From: Flavobacterium luteolum
GTDB lineage: Bacteria > Bacteroidota > Bacteroidia > Flavobacteriales > Flavobacteriaceae
Reading direction: 5' to 3'
Length of the DNA stretch: 64,000 nucleotides
Assembly: GCF_027111275.1 (NCBI RefSeq)
Contig: NZ_CP114286.1
Coordinates: 3,830,501 to 3,894,500, forward strand
Positions 1 through 8,058 of the stretch are shown here, piece by piece. The notes below the pieces were generated by a model. It was not told the DNA's origin and did not search any database. It saw only the letters and a list, made by a program, of their open reading frames with translations. Position numbers and translations under genes: made by a program. The number at the start of each line of letters is the position of its first letter. Within the stretch, counting starts at the first letter, position 1.

Positions 1-4
1 GAAA

Positions 5-1081
5 ATGTTAGATAGACTTCAATATGTAAAGCAGCGTTTCGATGAGATTTCGGATTTGATTATTCAGCCGGATGTTATTTCTGATCAAAAACGTTATAAG
101 CAGCTTAACCAAGAATATAAAGGGATAAAAGCGCTTGTTGAAAAGAGAGAAGAGTACATCATAATTTTAGCAAACATCGACGAAGCAAACGAAATTATTG
201 CTGACGGAAGCGATGCTGAAATGGTGGAAATGGCCAAAATGCAATTGGATGAAGCAAAAGAACGTCTGCCAGAATTGGAGGAGGAAATCAAATTTATGCT
301 TATTCCTAAAGATCCTGAAGACGCGAAAAACGTAATGGTGGAGATCCGCGCCGGAACGGGTGGGGACGAAGCGAGTATTTTTGCTGGTGACTTGTTTAGA
401 ATGTACACGAAATATTGCGAATCTATGGGATGGAGATCATCTGTTGTAGATATGAACGAGGGTACTTCTGGAGGTTTCAAAGAGGTTATTTTTGAGGTTA
501 CTGGAGAAGATGTATACGGAACTTTGAAGTTTGAAGCGGGTGTTCACCGTGTACAGCGTGTTCCGCAGACAGAAACTCAAGGTCGTGTGCATACATCGGC
601 TGCAACGGTTATGGTTTTGCCAGAAGCAGAGGAGTTTGATGTTCAGGTAGATATGAACGATGTTCGTGTAGATTTCTTCTGTTCGTCTGGACCTGGAGGA
701 CAATCGGTAAATACTACGAAATCGGCTGTACGTTTAACGCACATTCCAACAGGTTTGGTGGCGCAATGTCAGGATGAGAAATCGCAGCACAAGAATAAAG
801 ATAAAGCTTTGATGGTATTACGTTCTCGTTTGTACGAAATGGAATTGGCCAAAAAGCAGGAAGAAGATGCTAAAAAACGTAGTTCTCAAGTAAGTTCTGG
901 AGACCGTTCGGCAAAAATCCGTACGTATAACTATGCGCAAGGTCGTGTAACCGATCACCGTATTGGTTTAACGCTTTACGATTTAGGAAATATCATGAAT
1001 GGCGATATTCAGAAAATCGTTTCTGAGCTTCAGTTAGTTAATAATATGGAGAAATTGAAGGAAGCTTCTGAGGTGTACTAA
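5..1081 (+). CDS. prfA: Peptide chain release factor 1 (RF-1)
   Basis: Class I release factor that recognises UAA and UAG in the ribosomal A site and triggers peptidyl-tRNA hydrolysis. At 358 residues it has the normal RF1 length. The GGQ catalytic loop is visible ([11 protein letters not shown], about residue 230), and the codon-recognition tripeptide is PQT (RVPQTE), matching the RF1 PxT pattern rather than the RF2 SPF pattern. The N-terminal helical domain and the C-terminal [15 protein letters not shown] block are intact. The start codon is only four bases into the window, so the upstream context cannot be judged. The gene is followed by a terminator inside a longer inverted repeat, so it probably ends its transcript. 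Confidence 0.97.
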   Translation: MLDRLQYVKQRFDEISDLIIQPDVISDQKRYKQLNQEYKGIKALVEKREEYIIILANIDEANEIIADGSDAEMVEMAKMQLDEAKERLPELEEEIKFMLIPKDPEDAKNVMVEIRAGTGGDEASIFAGDLFRMYTKYCESMGWRSSVVDMNEGTSGGFKEVIFEVTGEDVYGTLKFEAGVHRVQRVPQTETQGRVHTSAATVMVLPEAEEFDVQVDMNDVRVDFFCSSGPGGQSVNTTKSAVRLTHIPTGLVAQCQDEKSQHKNKDKALMVLRSRLYEMELAKKQEEDAKKRSSQVSSGDRSAKIRTYNYAQGRVTDHRIGLTLYDLGNIMNGDIQKIVSELQLVNNMEKLKEASEVY

Positions 1082-1090
1082 TTGTACATA

Positions 1091-1253
1091 GTTTCAAAGT
1101 GACAGAGATGCAAAGGTTCAGAGGTTTTTCTCTGGAGTGATTTATATAAACAGAAAAGCCAAACTTATGTTTGGCTTTTCTGTTTTTGATTATAAAGAAA
1201 AAATTGCAAATTTTTTCAAAACCTCTGAACCTTTGCATCTCTGCTACTTTGAA
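1091..1253. repeat. Long inverted repeat enclosing a terminator (repeat-word family)
   Basis: The left arm at 1091-1127 and right arm at 1218-1253 are near-perfect reverse complements (words such as CAGAGATGCAAAGGTTCAGA). They enclose the prfA terminator hairpin. A separate short palindrome (AAAGAAAGAACCTTCTTTCTTT) follows at about 1257-1282. Apart from these palindromes, the 325 bp between prfA and the next gene holds only A/T-rich sequence that presumably carries the next promoter. Confidence 0.8.
1148..1186 (+). terminator. Rho-independent terminator after prfA
   Basis: Perfect stem of about 17 bp (AACAGAAAAGCCAAAC and its complement) around a TTAT loop, flanked by A/T-rich sequence. It lies 67 bp after the prfA stop codon. 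Confidence 0.8.
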
Positions 1254-1406
1254 CCTAAAAAGAAAGAACCTTCTTTCTTTTTATATCGTTCTTATAATCT
1301 TATACTTTCATCGAAAAAACTTAACATACATATCATTTGTTAAATTTTTTATTACTGTTTTTTGTTTCATATTTGTCATGCTAAAACAACCAACTAACAT
1401 TAATTT

Positions 1407-2738
1407 ATGAAGAAAACTTTACTCTTATTTTGCTTCTTTGGAAGCTTTTTTTATGCGCGGTCGCAATCGTATTTCGGATTCAGGGATGATAATTATGCTG
1501 GAATTCAGAGTGCTATATTTAATCCGTCTAATATTGTTGAGTCGAAGTATCGCGCCGATGTGACGCTTTTCTCGGCAAGCGGAACGGGACAAAATGATTT
1601 GTACGGAATTAATATTTTAGATGCATTAGACGGCGATTATGATTTGGCAACCGATGCGAGCAAAAATTTTAAATCGAACAACAGAGGAAATTTTAATGTC
1701 GATATTCTTGGACCTTCTTTTATGATGAATATTACGCCTCTGCATAGCGTGGCGCTTTTTACGCGTGTGCGAAGCGTTTCGAATCTCGTTGGCATAAACG
1801 GACAGCTTATTGATGAGGTGAACAAAGATATGGATGCTTCGAATAGTTTTTTAATCACAGGAGGGAATCCGAATAGTGTTACAAATTCTTGGGCGGAGAT
1901 AGGAGCGAGTTATGCAACGGTTCTGTTAGATCGTGACGATCATTTTGTAAAAGGCGGAATTACTTTAAAATACTTAATGGCGGGAGTAAACGGCTACATT
2001 AACGGAAGTGATTTGAGTGTAGCGTTCAATAAAAACAATGCAAATCCTGCTGCGAGCGAATATCTTTCGACAGGAACGATTAGAACTGCCGCAAGTTACG
2101 ATTATGCAAACGGCGATGATCCAAAGTTTGATGCAGCTTCGGCTGGAGTAGGTGTCGATTTGGGTTTTACATACGAATACCGCACCAACTGCCATACGTG
2201 CGAAGGAAATCGTTATAAGTTTAAAGCAGCGGCTTCTGTAACCGATATTGGAAAAGTAAATTATAAAAACATAATCGAGAATACTTATAATATTACAGGA
2301 AAAGTGACGCAGCAAGATATTGACGATGCAGATGATATTTTTGATTTTTTCGATTCAAACTATACTAAAATTTCATCTAAGAAAGGAGTAAAAGCAAATC
2401 TTCCGACGGCTTTGCACACCAATTTTGACTGGAACATCGATCAGAGGTTTTATTTGAATCTAAGTGGTGATTTTAGCCTTGTAGATGCCAAAAAAATAAA
2501 CGGAACTGCAATTGCCAATTCGGTTACTTTTACGCCTAGATACGAAACGAGACAATTCAGTTTCTACGTTCCTGTAACGTACATGCAATACAGCGGAACA
2601 ACAATCGGAGCAGGTTTTAGAGCTGGACCAATATTTATTGGCTCAGGTACTCTTTTTTCCAGTCTATTCTCGAACAATACAAAAGGCTGTAATATTTATG
2701 CCGGTCTTAAAATACCGATTTATCAGGATTATAGATAA
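1407..2738 (+). CDS. Putative outer-membrane protein, DUF5723-like
   Basis: Secreted protein of 443 residues with a clear signal peptide (MKKTLLLFCFFGSFFYARSQ, cleavage after about residue 19). The mature region starts with YFGFRDDNYAGIQSA followed by an FNPSNI motif, an opening shared by Bacteroidetes barrel proteins that list 'structures' along the chain. The rest alternates short amphipathic strands with Asp/Asn-rich loops and ends in strands such as FYVPVTYMQY and AGLKIPIYQDYR, consistent with an outer-membrane beta-barrel. A CHTC pair lies near residue 270. I place it in the DUF5723-type group by resemblance only. No catalytic motif is visible. It stands alone between two terminators, so it is probably monocistronic. 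Confidence 0.7.
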   Translation: MKKTLLLFCFFGSFFYARSQSYFGFRDDNYAGIQSAIFNPSNIVESKYRADVTLFSASGTGQNDLYGINILDALDGDYDLATDASKNFKSNNRGNFNVDILGPSFMMNITPLHSVALFTRVRSVSNLVGINGQLIDEVNKDMDASNSFLITGGNPNSVTNSWAEIGASYATVLLDRDDHFVKGGITLKYLMAGVNGYINGSDLSVAFNKNNANPAASEYLSTGTIRTAASYDYANGDDPKFDAASAGVGVDLGFTYEYRTNCHTCEGNRYKFKAAASVTDIGKVNYKNIIENTYNITGKVTQQDIDDADDIFDFFDSNYTKISSKKGVKANLPTALHTNFDWNIDQRFYLNLSGDFSLVDAKKINGTAIANSVTFTPRYETRQFSFYVPVTYMQYSGTTIGAGFRAGPIFIGSGTLFSSLFSNNTKGCNIYAGLKIPIYQDYR

Positions 2739-2908
2739 AGGTTCTGAGATACTAAGGTTCTAAGGTTTTGTGTCTTTTAGTTTAGTATAACAAAAAACAG
2801 CATCACAAAGTGATGCTGTTTTTTTTACTTTTTCTTTAATACCAAGTCAAGGTAAAAAGATTCGCAGAATCTTAAAAAAAACTTAGAACCTTAGTATCTC
2901 AGAACCTT
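2738..2908. repeat. Long inverted repeat of CTAAGGTTCTAAG words around a terminator
   Basis: The left arm begins at the stop codon of the preceding gene (2738-2768, words AAGGTTCTGAGATACTAAGG) and the right arm lies at 2878-2908 (CTTAGAACCTTAGTATCTCA). The arms are complementary and frame a terminator hairpin. The remaining sequence to 3050 is A/T-rich with no further feature that I can support. Confidence 0.85.
2794..2826 (+). terminator. Rho-independent terminator
   Basis: Stem AAACAGCATCAC/GTGATGCTGTTT with an AAA loop, followed by a run of T. It ends the outer-membrane protein transcript. Confidence 0.85.
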
Positions 2909-3050
2909 AGCAACTTTAAAAAAAAAGCTATATCCCTAAAAATACTCTCGTATATTCAAAACATTTATATAGATTCGAGTAAACGTATACACCATTTTTT
3001 ATTACTATTTCGCTAAATTTTTCCATAATAATTAAATTAAGTTAGACAAA

Positions 3051-3431
3051 TTACTCTCTAGACGGTTCGTATTGTGATGATTCTTCTTCTTCTTCTTCAG
3101 AAGATTCATTATGAGGTTTCGAAACCAGATTGGTTACAATAAGCTGAACGACAGAACCCAGGATTCCTTTGAACATCGAATCGCCTTTTCCGACAATAAA
3201 TCTTTTTGCCAGATAACCAATTCCGATACTAATTGCCGACTGAGCGATATGACTTTTAAAACCAACAGTTTCGTTAATTTCCTCCACTGTATTTCTAATT
3301 AGATTAATAGGTTTTAAATTGTTTTTAATCTCTTCGATTTCGTCTTTTATGTCGCACCATTCTTTATCTTGGCGAACTTCTAATTCCTCAATTCTTTGAT
3401 TTAACTGATCAATATTGTAAATGGCTTCCAT
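3051..3431 (-). CDS. Hypothetical coiled-coil protein of a stress/envelope cluster
   Basis: A 126-residue protein that I do not recognise. Residues 1-50 (for example NQRIEELEVRQDKEW) form a likely coiled coil. The middle (about residues 58-100) holds small-residue hydrophobic stretches (SAISIGIGYLAKRF and GILGSVVQLIVTNLV) that could be one or two weak membrane segments. The tail is highly acidic (SSEEEEEESS). It is the last gene of a closely spaced minus-strand run with a holin-like protein, YtxH protein, lmo0937-like protein, outer-membrane barrel and lipoprotein. It starts 27 bp after the holin-like gene, so co-transcription is likely. A role in envelope stress is suggested only by its neighbours. 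Confidence 0.65.
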   Translation of the reverse strand: MEAIYNIDQLNQRIEELEVRQDKEWCDIKDEIEEIKNNLKPINLIRNTVEEINETVGFKSHIAQSAISIGIGYLAKRFIVGKGDSMFKGILGSVVQLIVTNLVSKPHNESSEEEEEESSQYEPSRE

Positions 3432-3458
3432 AGTCTTTTATGTTTATTAATAATTAAA

Positions 3459-3818
3459 TCAGTTTTTTGTTTCTTTTAGAATACTGGAGATAATCGTATT
3501 TCCAATTGGTGTTTTTATCAATTTATGATGTGATTTTACCACAATAATTACGACGATTAAATAGAATAGCGCCATGATAAAAAAGCCATAATAATACTCT
3601 CCAAGTTCTTTACCAATCCATAAACTAATTCCGATATTTAGGAACAAAGTAAAAAATGCAACAACAATACCAATCGCTATCTTAGATGCCAACGATGATA
3701 CACCATCGGCAACAGAACACACTGTTTTTAGTTTAAGTAATTCTAAACTTGTTTTAGCATAGTTCTCTGCTTTCTCATAAAGATTTAAATTCTCGTTTGT
3801 TGTTGCATTTGGTTCCAT
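3459..3818 (-). CDS. Holin-like (Holin-X type) small membrane protein
   Basis: A 119-residue protein with an amphipathic N-terminus (YEKAENYAKTSLELLKLKTV), two hydrophobic helices (about residues 48-70 and 78-97) and a short basic C-terminal tail. This N-terminal helix plus two-helix pattern is typical of the phage-holin/Holin-X-like proteins that Bacteroidetes carry in chromosomal stress clusters, where lysis is not the expected role. It lies 48 bp downstream of the YtxH gene and 27 bp upstream of a coiled-coil gene on the same strand. The membrane location is well supported by the sequence; the family name is a resemblance. Confidence 0.7.
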   Translation of the reverse strand: MEPNATTNENLNLYEKAENYAKTSLELLKLKTVCSVADGVSSLASKIAIGIVVAFFTLFLNIGISLWIGKELGEYYYGFFIMALFYLIVVIIVVKSHHKLIKTPIGNTIISSILKETKN

Positions 3819-3866
3819 GATATAAGGTTTTATGGTTTTGAAAATTTCACTAATTAATACTTGCGA

Positions 3867-4151
3867 TTAATAGTTTGATTTTACTGTTTTAACATCGTCT
3901 TTTAGCGTGTTGTAATCTTCTTTAACTTGGTTAAGTTTAGATTTTCCTTCTTCGATAATTTCTTTACCGTTTGAAGAGATTGTACTTACGATGCCATCAA
4001 ATTTTGATTTCAGGTTATCTCCGTAATCTTTTGATTTATCTTTGATTTTTTTTCTTGTGTTCGATCCTTTATCTGGTGCAAATAAAACACCTATGAATGC
4101 TCCCGCCGCTGCGGCTCCTAAAATTCCTAAAATTGTGCTACTAGTTTTCAT
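3867..4151 (-). CDS. YtxH domain-containing protein
   Basis: A 94-residue protein with one N-terminal glycine/alanine-rich membrane helix (LGILGAAAAGAFIGVLFAPD) directly followed by the characteristic APDKGSNTRKKIKDK stretch and a charged helical tail of about 60 residues. This is the classic YtxH layout, known from general-stress proteins of Firmicutes and common in Bacteroidetes. The tail is expected to be a coiled coil on one face of the membrane. Neighbours on the same strand are an lmo0937-like membrane protein (58 bp upstream) and a holin-like protein (48 bp downstream), a frequent stress-gene combination. The molecular function of the family is unknown. Confidence 0.85.
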   Translation of the reverse strand: MKTSSTILGILGAAAAGAFIGVLFAPDKGSNTRKKIKDKSKDYGDNLKSKFDGIVSTISSNGKEIIEEGKSKLNQVKEDYNTLKDDVKTVKSNY

Positions 4152-4209
4152 AATAATTAATTTAATGGATTAATATTTAATAATTTGTTGATTTAATAAA
4201 TTGTGATTT

Positions 4210-4362
4210 TTAAACTTCTCGACCTTTAATAAGTCGAAGCAATACGGCAATAATGGCAATTACCAAGAGAATATGGATAATACTTCCGAAACTGTAAACA
4301 AAGAACCCTAAGGCCCAAAGTATCACCAGAATCACTGCGATTGTATATAATAAATTTGACAT
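4210..4362 (-). CDS. lmo0937 family small membrane protein
   Basis: A 50-residue reading frame found by reading the minus strand between the YtxH and outer-membrane barrel genes. The peptide begins MSNLLYTIAVILVILWALGF, continues through a second hydrophobic helix (HILLVIAIIAVLLRL) and ends IKGREV. Two membrane helices separated by FVYSFGSIIH and a short basic tail match the lmo0937 family of tiny two-helix membrane proteins, which in Bacteroidetes usually lie in stress-gene clusters. Spacing is 36 bp to the upstream gene and 58 bp to the downstream gene on the same strand, supporting a shared transcript. No function has been established for the family. Confidence 0.88.
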   Translation of the reverse strand: MSNLLYTIAVILVILWALGFFVYSFGSIIHILLVIAIIAVLLRLIKGREV

Positions 4363-4398
4363 GGTTTTTTATTTTAGCGGTTAATAATCAATTCTCGT

Positions 4399-5046
4399 TT
4401 AGTTTAACTTATAAGAAAGGTATAATGTAAGGTTGCTGTTTTTTGCATCAGGAAATGTGTATGTCGTTCCTGCAACCGTTCTTTCTTTACCCACAGTCGT
4501 TAAACCATAATTGTAACGCAATCCTACGCTAATTGGGTTAAAATCAACTCCAACACCTGCAGAAAGACCAGCATCAAATTTGTTTAGATCGTCTGTGTCA
4601 ATATCTTGGTCAAAATCAACAGTACCGTTTCCGCTTACTTTAGAACTTACTAGATAAGAAGCATAACCACCGGCGTGAATGTTAAAGTTTTTTGTAACAT
4701 TAACTCGCACTAAAAGTGGAAGCTCGATATAATTAAGTCTAAATTTTGCATCCCCACTTGCAAAAGCGTTGTTGTATTCTAATTTTGCCCCTTTTGTGGT
4801 AAACAAAAGCTCTGGCTGAATGGCTACAAAATCTGAAATAGGAAGTGTAGCATAAACCCCGGCGTTGAAACCGTATAAGACATTGTTGTCATCTACATTG
4901 TCTCCGCTATCGTAAAGGTTAGACATATTGAATCCTCCTTTTACACCGAATTCGGTATTTACATTATTGTCCTGAGCATGCAGCATTCCAAATGAAGCTG
5001 ATAAAAAAAGTGTTAAGGCGCATAAAAAATTGGCTTGTAATTTCAT
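4399..5046 (-). CDS. Outer-membrane beta-barrel protein (PorT-like family)
   Basis: A 215-residue secreted protein with a signal peptide (MKLQANFLCALTLFLSASFG, cleaved after AQ near residue 25). The mature N-terminus TEFGVKGGFNMSNLYDSG is the typical first strand of the Bacteroidetes 'porin family / outer membrane beta-barrel' group (PF13568-like). Later strands include FVAIQPELLFTTKGAKLEY, YIELPLLVRVNV and ISVGLRYNYGLTTVG, and the chain ends in an alternating strand LTLYLSYKLN, as expected for BAM-dependent insertion. It probably forms an eight-stranded barrel. It lies between a lipoprotein gene (36 bp upstream) and the lmo0937-like gene (36 bp downstream) and is probably co-transcribed with them. 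Confidence 0.88.
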   Translation of the reverse strand: MKLQANFLCALTLFLSASFGMLHAQDNNVNTEFGVKGGFNMSNLYDSGDNVDDNNVLYGFNAGVYATLPISDFVAIQPELLFTTKGAKLEYNNAFASGDAKFRLNYIELPLLVRVNVTKNFNIHAGGYASYLVSSKVSGNGTVDFDQDIDTDDLNKFDAGLSAGVGVDFNPISVGLRYNYGLTTVGKERTVAGTTYTFPDAKNSNLTLYLSYKLN

Positions 5047-5082
5047 AGTAAAAAATTTAGTTAATAGATAAATAATAGGCGT

Positions 5083-5652
5083 TTATACATTTTGTCTTTT
5101 TATTCGTTCAGTCTCTCGTAAGAGTCTATATTGTTGTGGCAAAAAGCGAAGAACAAGTTCGAGAATTTCTTTATCGTTTGTTTCTCTAGAAATTGCTTCG
5201 AGTAACTCAATTTGGTTGCAGATCGCATCTGTCATACCATTTAGATAAATGCTGTTAAAATCATAACCGTTGGCATCAATGAGGTTGTACAGGTCTCGTT
5301 TGTGCGTGGCATTTATTTCAGTAATGACAATGAGCTTCGATGTGGCCATTTTGGTTATCGCTTCCAGTAATTGACTCTCTTGAACTTCTATTCTTTTGCT
5401 TAATTCCTGAACAATTACATCTGAACTTTTTTGTTGTGCAATTTGACTTTTTGAAATAATAGACTTACTAACATTCGCCGTAGATATAAAAAAGAAAACC
5501 TCTGTTTCTTCTCTGTCATTTTTTGCAAAAGCTTGGTTCTTCAAAGTATTTTCGATCGGATTAATTTTTCTGCAAGAGGTGATGCATAGAATTAAAAGGA
5601 ATGAAAAAAGAACTCTAAAAATTGAAGCTTTTAAGGGGGGAATTGCTTTCAT
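5083..5652 (-). CDS. Lipoprotein, DUF4142-like
   Basis: A 189-residue protein with a lipoprotein signal: a basic start, hydrophobic VLFSFLLILC and lipobox LCITSC with the lipidated Cys near residue 27. The mature part is helical. It contains a segment (SKIEV-type helix, then MATSKLIVITEINATHKRDL and LIDANGYDFNSIYLNGM) that resembles the four-helix DUF4142 fold (ferritin-like), although the fit is loose. It is the first gene of the closely spaced minus-strand run ending at 3051 and lies just after the histidine kinase gene, separated from it by a hairpin. The family assignment is tentative; the lipoprotein call is firm. Confidence 0.7.
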   Translation of the reverse strand: MKAIPPLKASIFRVLFSFLLILCITSCRKINPIENTLKNQAFAKNDREETEVFFFISTANVSKSIISKSQIAQQKSSDVIVQELSKRIEVQESQLLEAITKMATSKLIVITEINATHKRDLYNLIDANGYDFNSIYLNGMTDAICNQIELLEAISRETNDKEILELVLRFLPQQYRLLRETERIKRQNV

Positions 5653-5718
5653 TATTACTTCCTAAAGTATTACATTACAAAGATGCTAACGAATGAAAGA
5701 TTTTACTTTACAGCATAA

Positions 5719-5762
5719 AAAAGAAACGTTATATAATTCCCATAATGGATTTATATAACGCT
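5719..5762 (-). terminator. Terminator after the histidine kinase operon
   Basis: Nine-bp stem CGTTATATA/TATATAACG with a 16-base loop. On the minus strand it is followed by TTTCTTTTTT. It separates the kinase operon from the envelope-stress cluster. Confidence 0.6.
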
Positions 5763-5786
5763 TTTTATGTGTTTTTTTAATGAAGT

Positions 5787-7574
5787 TTAATCGGGCAGAA
5801 ACACCGTAAATACTGAACCTTTTCCTAAAGTGCTATCGGCAATTATGTGACCTTTGTGGTTCTCTACAATCTTCTTGCAGATCGCTAATCCGATTCCGGT
5901 TCCAGGATAATCTGTTTTAGAATGAAGACGCTGAAAAAGAATAAAAATGGTTTCTTTAAACTGAGGGTCAAATCCCATTCCGTTATCTGTAAAAGTGATT
6001 TTATGAAACTTCTTTATAGACTGTTCTAATATTTCTGGATATTCTGATGAACTAACTTTTTCGCTTGAAATAGAAATCTGAGGTTCAGTATCGGGCTGGC
6101 TGTATTTTAATGAATTTCCAATTAAATTGATAAACAGCTGTTCGATCTGATACGGAATTACAGAAAGCTTCGGAAGTTTTCCAATTCGCTGAATAACGGC
6201 TTTCTTTTCTTCGATAATTTCTGCCAATTCAGATTCAGCATTGTCTAGAAGTTCATTAAGATTCATTTTAATGAATTCCTTTTTGGTAGTATTGGTTCTT
6301 GAAAACAAAAGAAGGTCGTCTATTAAAACACGCATTCTTTTTGCCGAACTTTCTATTTTGGTAATGTAATTTTTTCCGCTTTCAGACATCACTTCTTTAT
6401 CTGCGCTGGAAACTCTCGAAATAAAAGTCTGTATTTTTCTAAGCGGTTCTTGCAAATCGTGACTTGCAACGTGGTTGAAAGAAGCCAATTCTTTATTGCT
6501 TTTCTCCAGTTCTTTATTTCGTTCCTGAAGTTCGATATTCAAAAGATGTTCGTCTGTAATGTCAAAATTGATCCCAAGCAAGATTTTACTTCCCTGCTGA
6601 TCTGTTACCAATTTCCCTGTGGTTTTAAAATAACGGACTTCAAAATCTGGACGTACAATTTTATAATACACAAACGGAAGATGTTTCTTTTCTATAATTC
6701 CGTCAATTGCTTTTGCAACAGATTCTTTATCGTCTGGATGAACATATTTTATAAGTGTAGCTTTGTTTGGCGCAAAAGATCTCGGTTCGAGACCTAATAA
6801 TCGGAATTGGTTGTCTGAAAAGTCAATTTTATCAGAATCCAAATCCCATTGCCAAGTGCTGAATTTACCAATATTTTCAGACTCAGAAATTAAACCTGTC
6901 GAAATTAAAAGTTTTTTATTGAATACTTTCAAGCGTTCAAAATCACGGCTAATTTGACGATATGCCAATAAAATAAAACTCAAAGCCACCAGAAATAGTG
7001 AAATAGAAAAAAGCGGACTCAAAGAGATTTCCGAATCGTAAATTTTTAGTCTTTTCTTTAGAAAGTCTTTCTCTATGTCATTCATTTCATCCACTTTAAA
7101 ACGGATGTTTTCCATTAGAATACGGCCGCCAAACATATGATTGTCCAGCTTTCTTTTGTCGTACGTTTTAGGATCGCTGTATTTTAGACAGTTTTCAAAA
7201 GAGACAAAACGCTGGGTAATGAGTTTGAAAAGTTTCTGGAGATTATCCTGCTGTTTCGGATTATCGGCAGTGAGTTTTTTTAAAGTGATAAACGAAGTAT
7301 TTACCTTATCTCGAGAATAAATATACGGAGTTAAAAAACGGGCATTGCGCGTAATAATATACCCGCGCTGGCCCGTTTCTGCATCTTTTATTGCCGACAT
7401 TAAGCGTTCGAGCTGAATGTTGATTTCGTAAGTATGCATAACCAGTTTGCTCGATTCATTCAAGTCCTGGTTATGTTTGTAAGCAATTGAAGAAAGGAAT
7501 AACAGAATGAAAACTGCGATTACAAAAATAACTCTCAAAGAGTTTGAAGAATTAAAATTTGGTATCCACTTCAT
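5787..7574 (-). CDS. CHASE3/PAS sensor histidine kinase
   Basis: Membrane-bound hybrid-free sensor kinase of 595 residues. Order of parts: membrane helix at about 13-33; periplasmic CHASE3 domain at about 36-175 with the family signature DAETGQRGYIIT (residues 64-75); second membrane helix at about 185-205; a short coil; a PAS domain at about 235-345; a coiled coil; the HisKA dimerisation domain with phospho-acceptor His372 in FNHVASHDLQEPLRK; and an HATPase_c domain with N box, DNGMGFDP (G1) and GTGIGLAICKKI (G2). It starts 13 bp after the receiver gene in an AraC / receiver / kinase operon, so the CheY-like protein is its likely partner. The SHDLQEPL H box resembles phytochrome-type kinases that signal to Rcp1-like receivers. 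The stimulus is unknown. Confidence 0.93.
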   Translation of the reverse strand: MKWIPNFNSSNSLRVIFVIAVFILLFLSSIAYKHNQDLNESSKLVMHTYEINIQLERLMSAIKDAETGQRGYIITRNARFLTPYIYSRDKVNTSFITLKKLTADNPKQQDNLQKLFKLITQRFVSFENCLKYSDPKTYDKRKLDNHMFGGRILMENIRFKVDEMNDIEKDFLKKRLKIYDSEISLSPLFSISLFLVALSFILLAYRQISRDFERLKVFNKKLLISTGLISESENIGKFSTWQWDLDSDKIDFSDNQFRLLGLEPRSFAPNKATLIKYVHPDDKESVAKAIDGIIEKKHLPFVYYKIVRPDFEVRYFKTTGKLVTDQQGSKILLGINFDITDEHLLNIELQERNKELEKSNKELASFNHVASHDLQEPLRKIQTFISRVSSADKEVMSESGKNYITKIESSAKRMRVLIDDLLLFSRTNTTKKEFIKMNLNELLDNAESELAEIIEEKKAVIQRIGKLPKLSVIPYQIEQLFINLIGNSLKYSQPDTEPQISISSEKVSSSEYPEILEQSIKKFHKITFTDNGMGFDPQFKETIFILFQRLHSKTDYPGTGIGLAICKKIVENHKGHIIADSTLGKGSVFTVFLPD

Positions 7575-7587
7575 TATTGGAATGCTT

Positions 7588-8037
7588 TTATTTTAGTCGA
7601 AGCAAGAAATTATCACGGTTTAGACCAGAAGTATGATAATGCCAGTTTACAGTCACGACTTCATTAATTATTTTTTTTAACGTATTGAAATCGCTTGGCT
7701 TTTTGATATAAATATTGGCGCCTTGAATAAAGGTATCTTCGATATCCTCTTCTGAAGAAGAAGTAGAATAGATTGCAATGATTATATCTTTTAAATGATC
7801 CGTTTTTTTGATTTCAATCAAACATTCTTTACCTGTTTTCTTAGGCATGTTTAAATCTAGAAACAAAATATCTGGAAGTTTATTGTTTGTGTCCATTAAA
7901 TGATCCATAAGCTGCATCCCGTCGTGAACAAAATTTACATTCGTTTGTATTTTTATTTCTTCAAAAGCATCTTTAAAGAAAAGACGGTCATCTTCATCGT
8001 CATCGGCCAATAAAATGTGTAATGCGTTTTTTTGCAT
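7588..8037 (-). CDS. Stand-alone receiver domain response regulator (Rcp1-like)
   Basis: A 149-residue single-domain response regulator with no output domain. The acidic pocket ADDDEDD lies at residues 11-17, the phospho-acceptor is Asp61 in DILFLDLNMPKKTG, the switch Ser/Thr is in AIYSTSSSEED, and the conserved Lys is in YIKKPSDF. Long-receiver features such as the SSEEDIEDTFIQGA segment match the Rcp1-like group that often pairs with SHDLQEPL-type kinases like the one encoded 13 bp downstream. It follows the AraC gene by 21 bp. It probably acts by protein-protein contact or as a phosphate shuttle rather than by binding DNA itself. Confidence 0.92.
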   Translation of the reverse strand: MQKNALHILLADDDEDDRLFFKDAFEEIKIQTNVNFVHDGMQLMDHLMDTNNKLPDILFLDLNMPKKTGKECLIEIKKTDHLKDIIIAIYSTSSSEEDIEDTFIQGANIYIKKPSDFNTLKKIINEVVTVNWHYHTSGLNRDNFLLRLK

Positions 8038-8058
8038 TTTAATGTGGTATTTGGGTTT

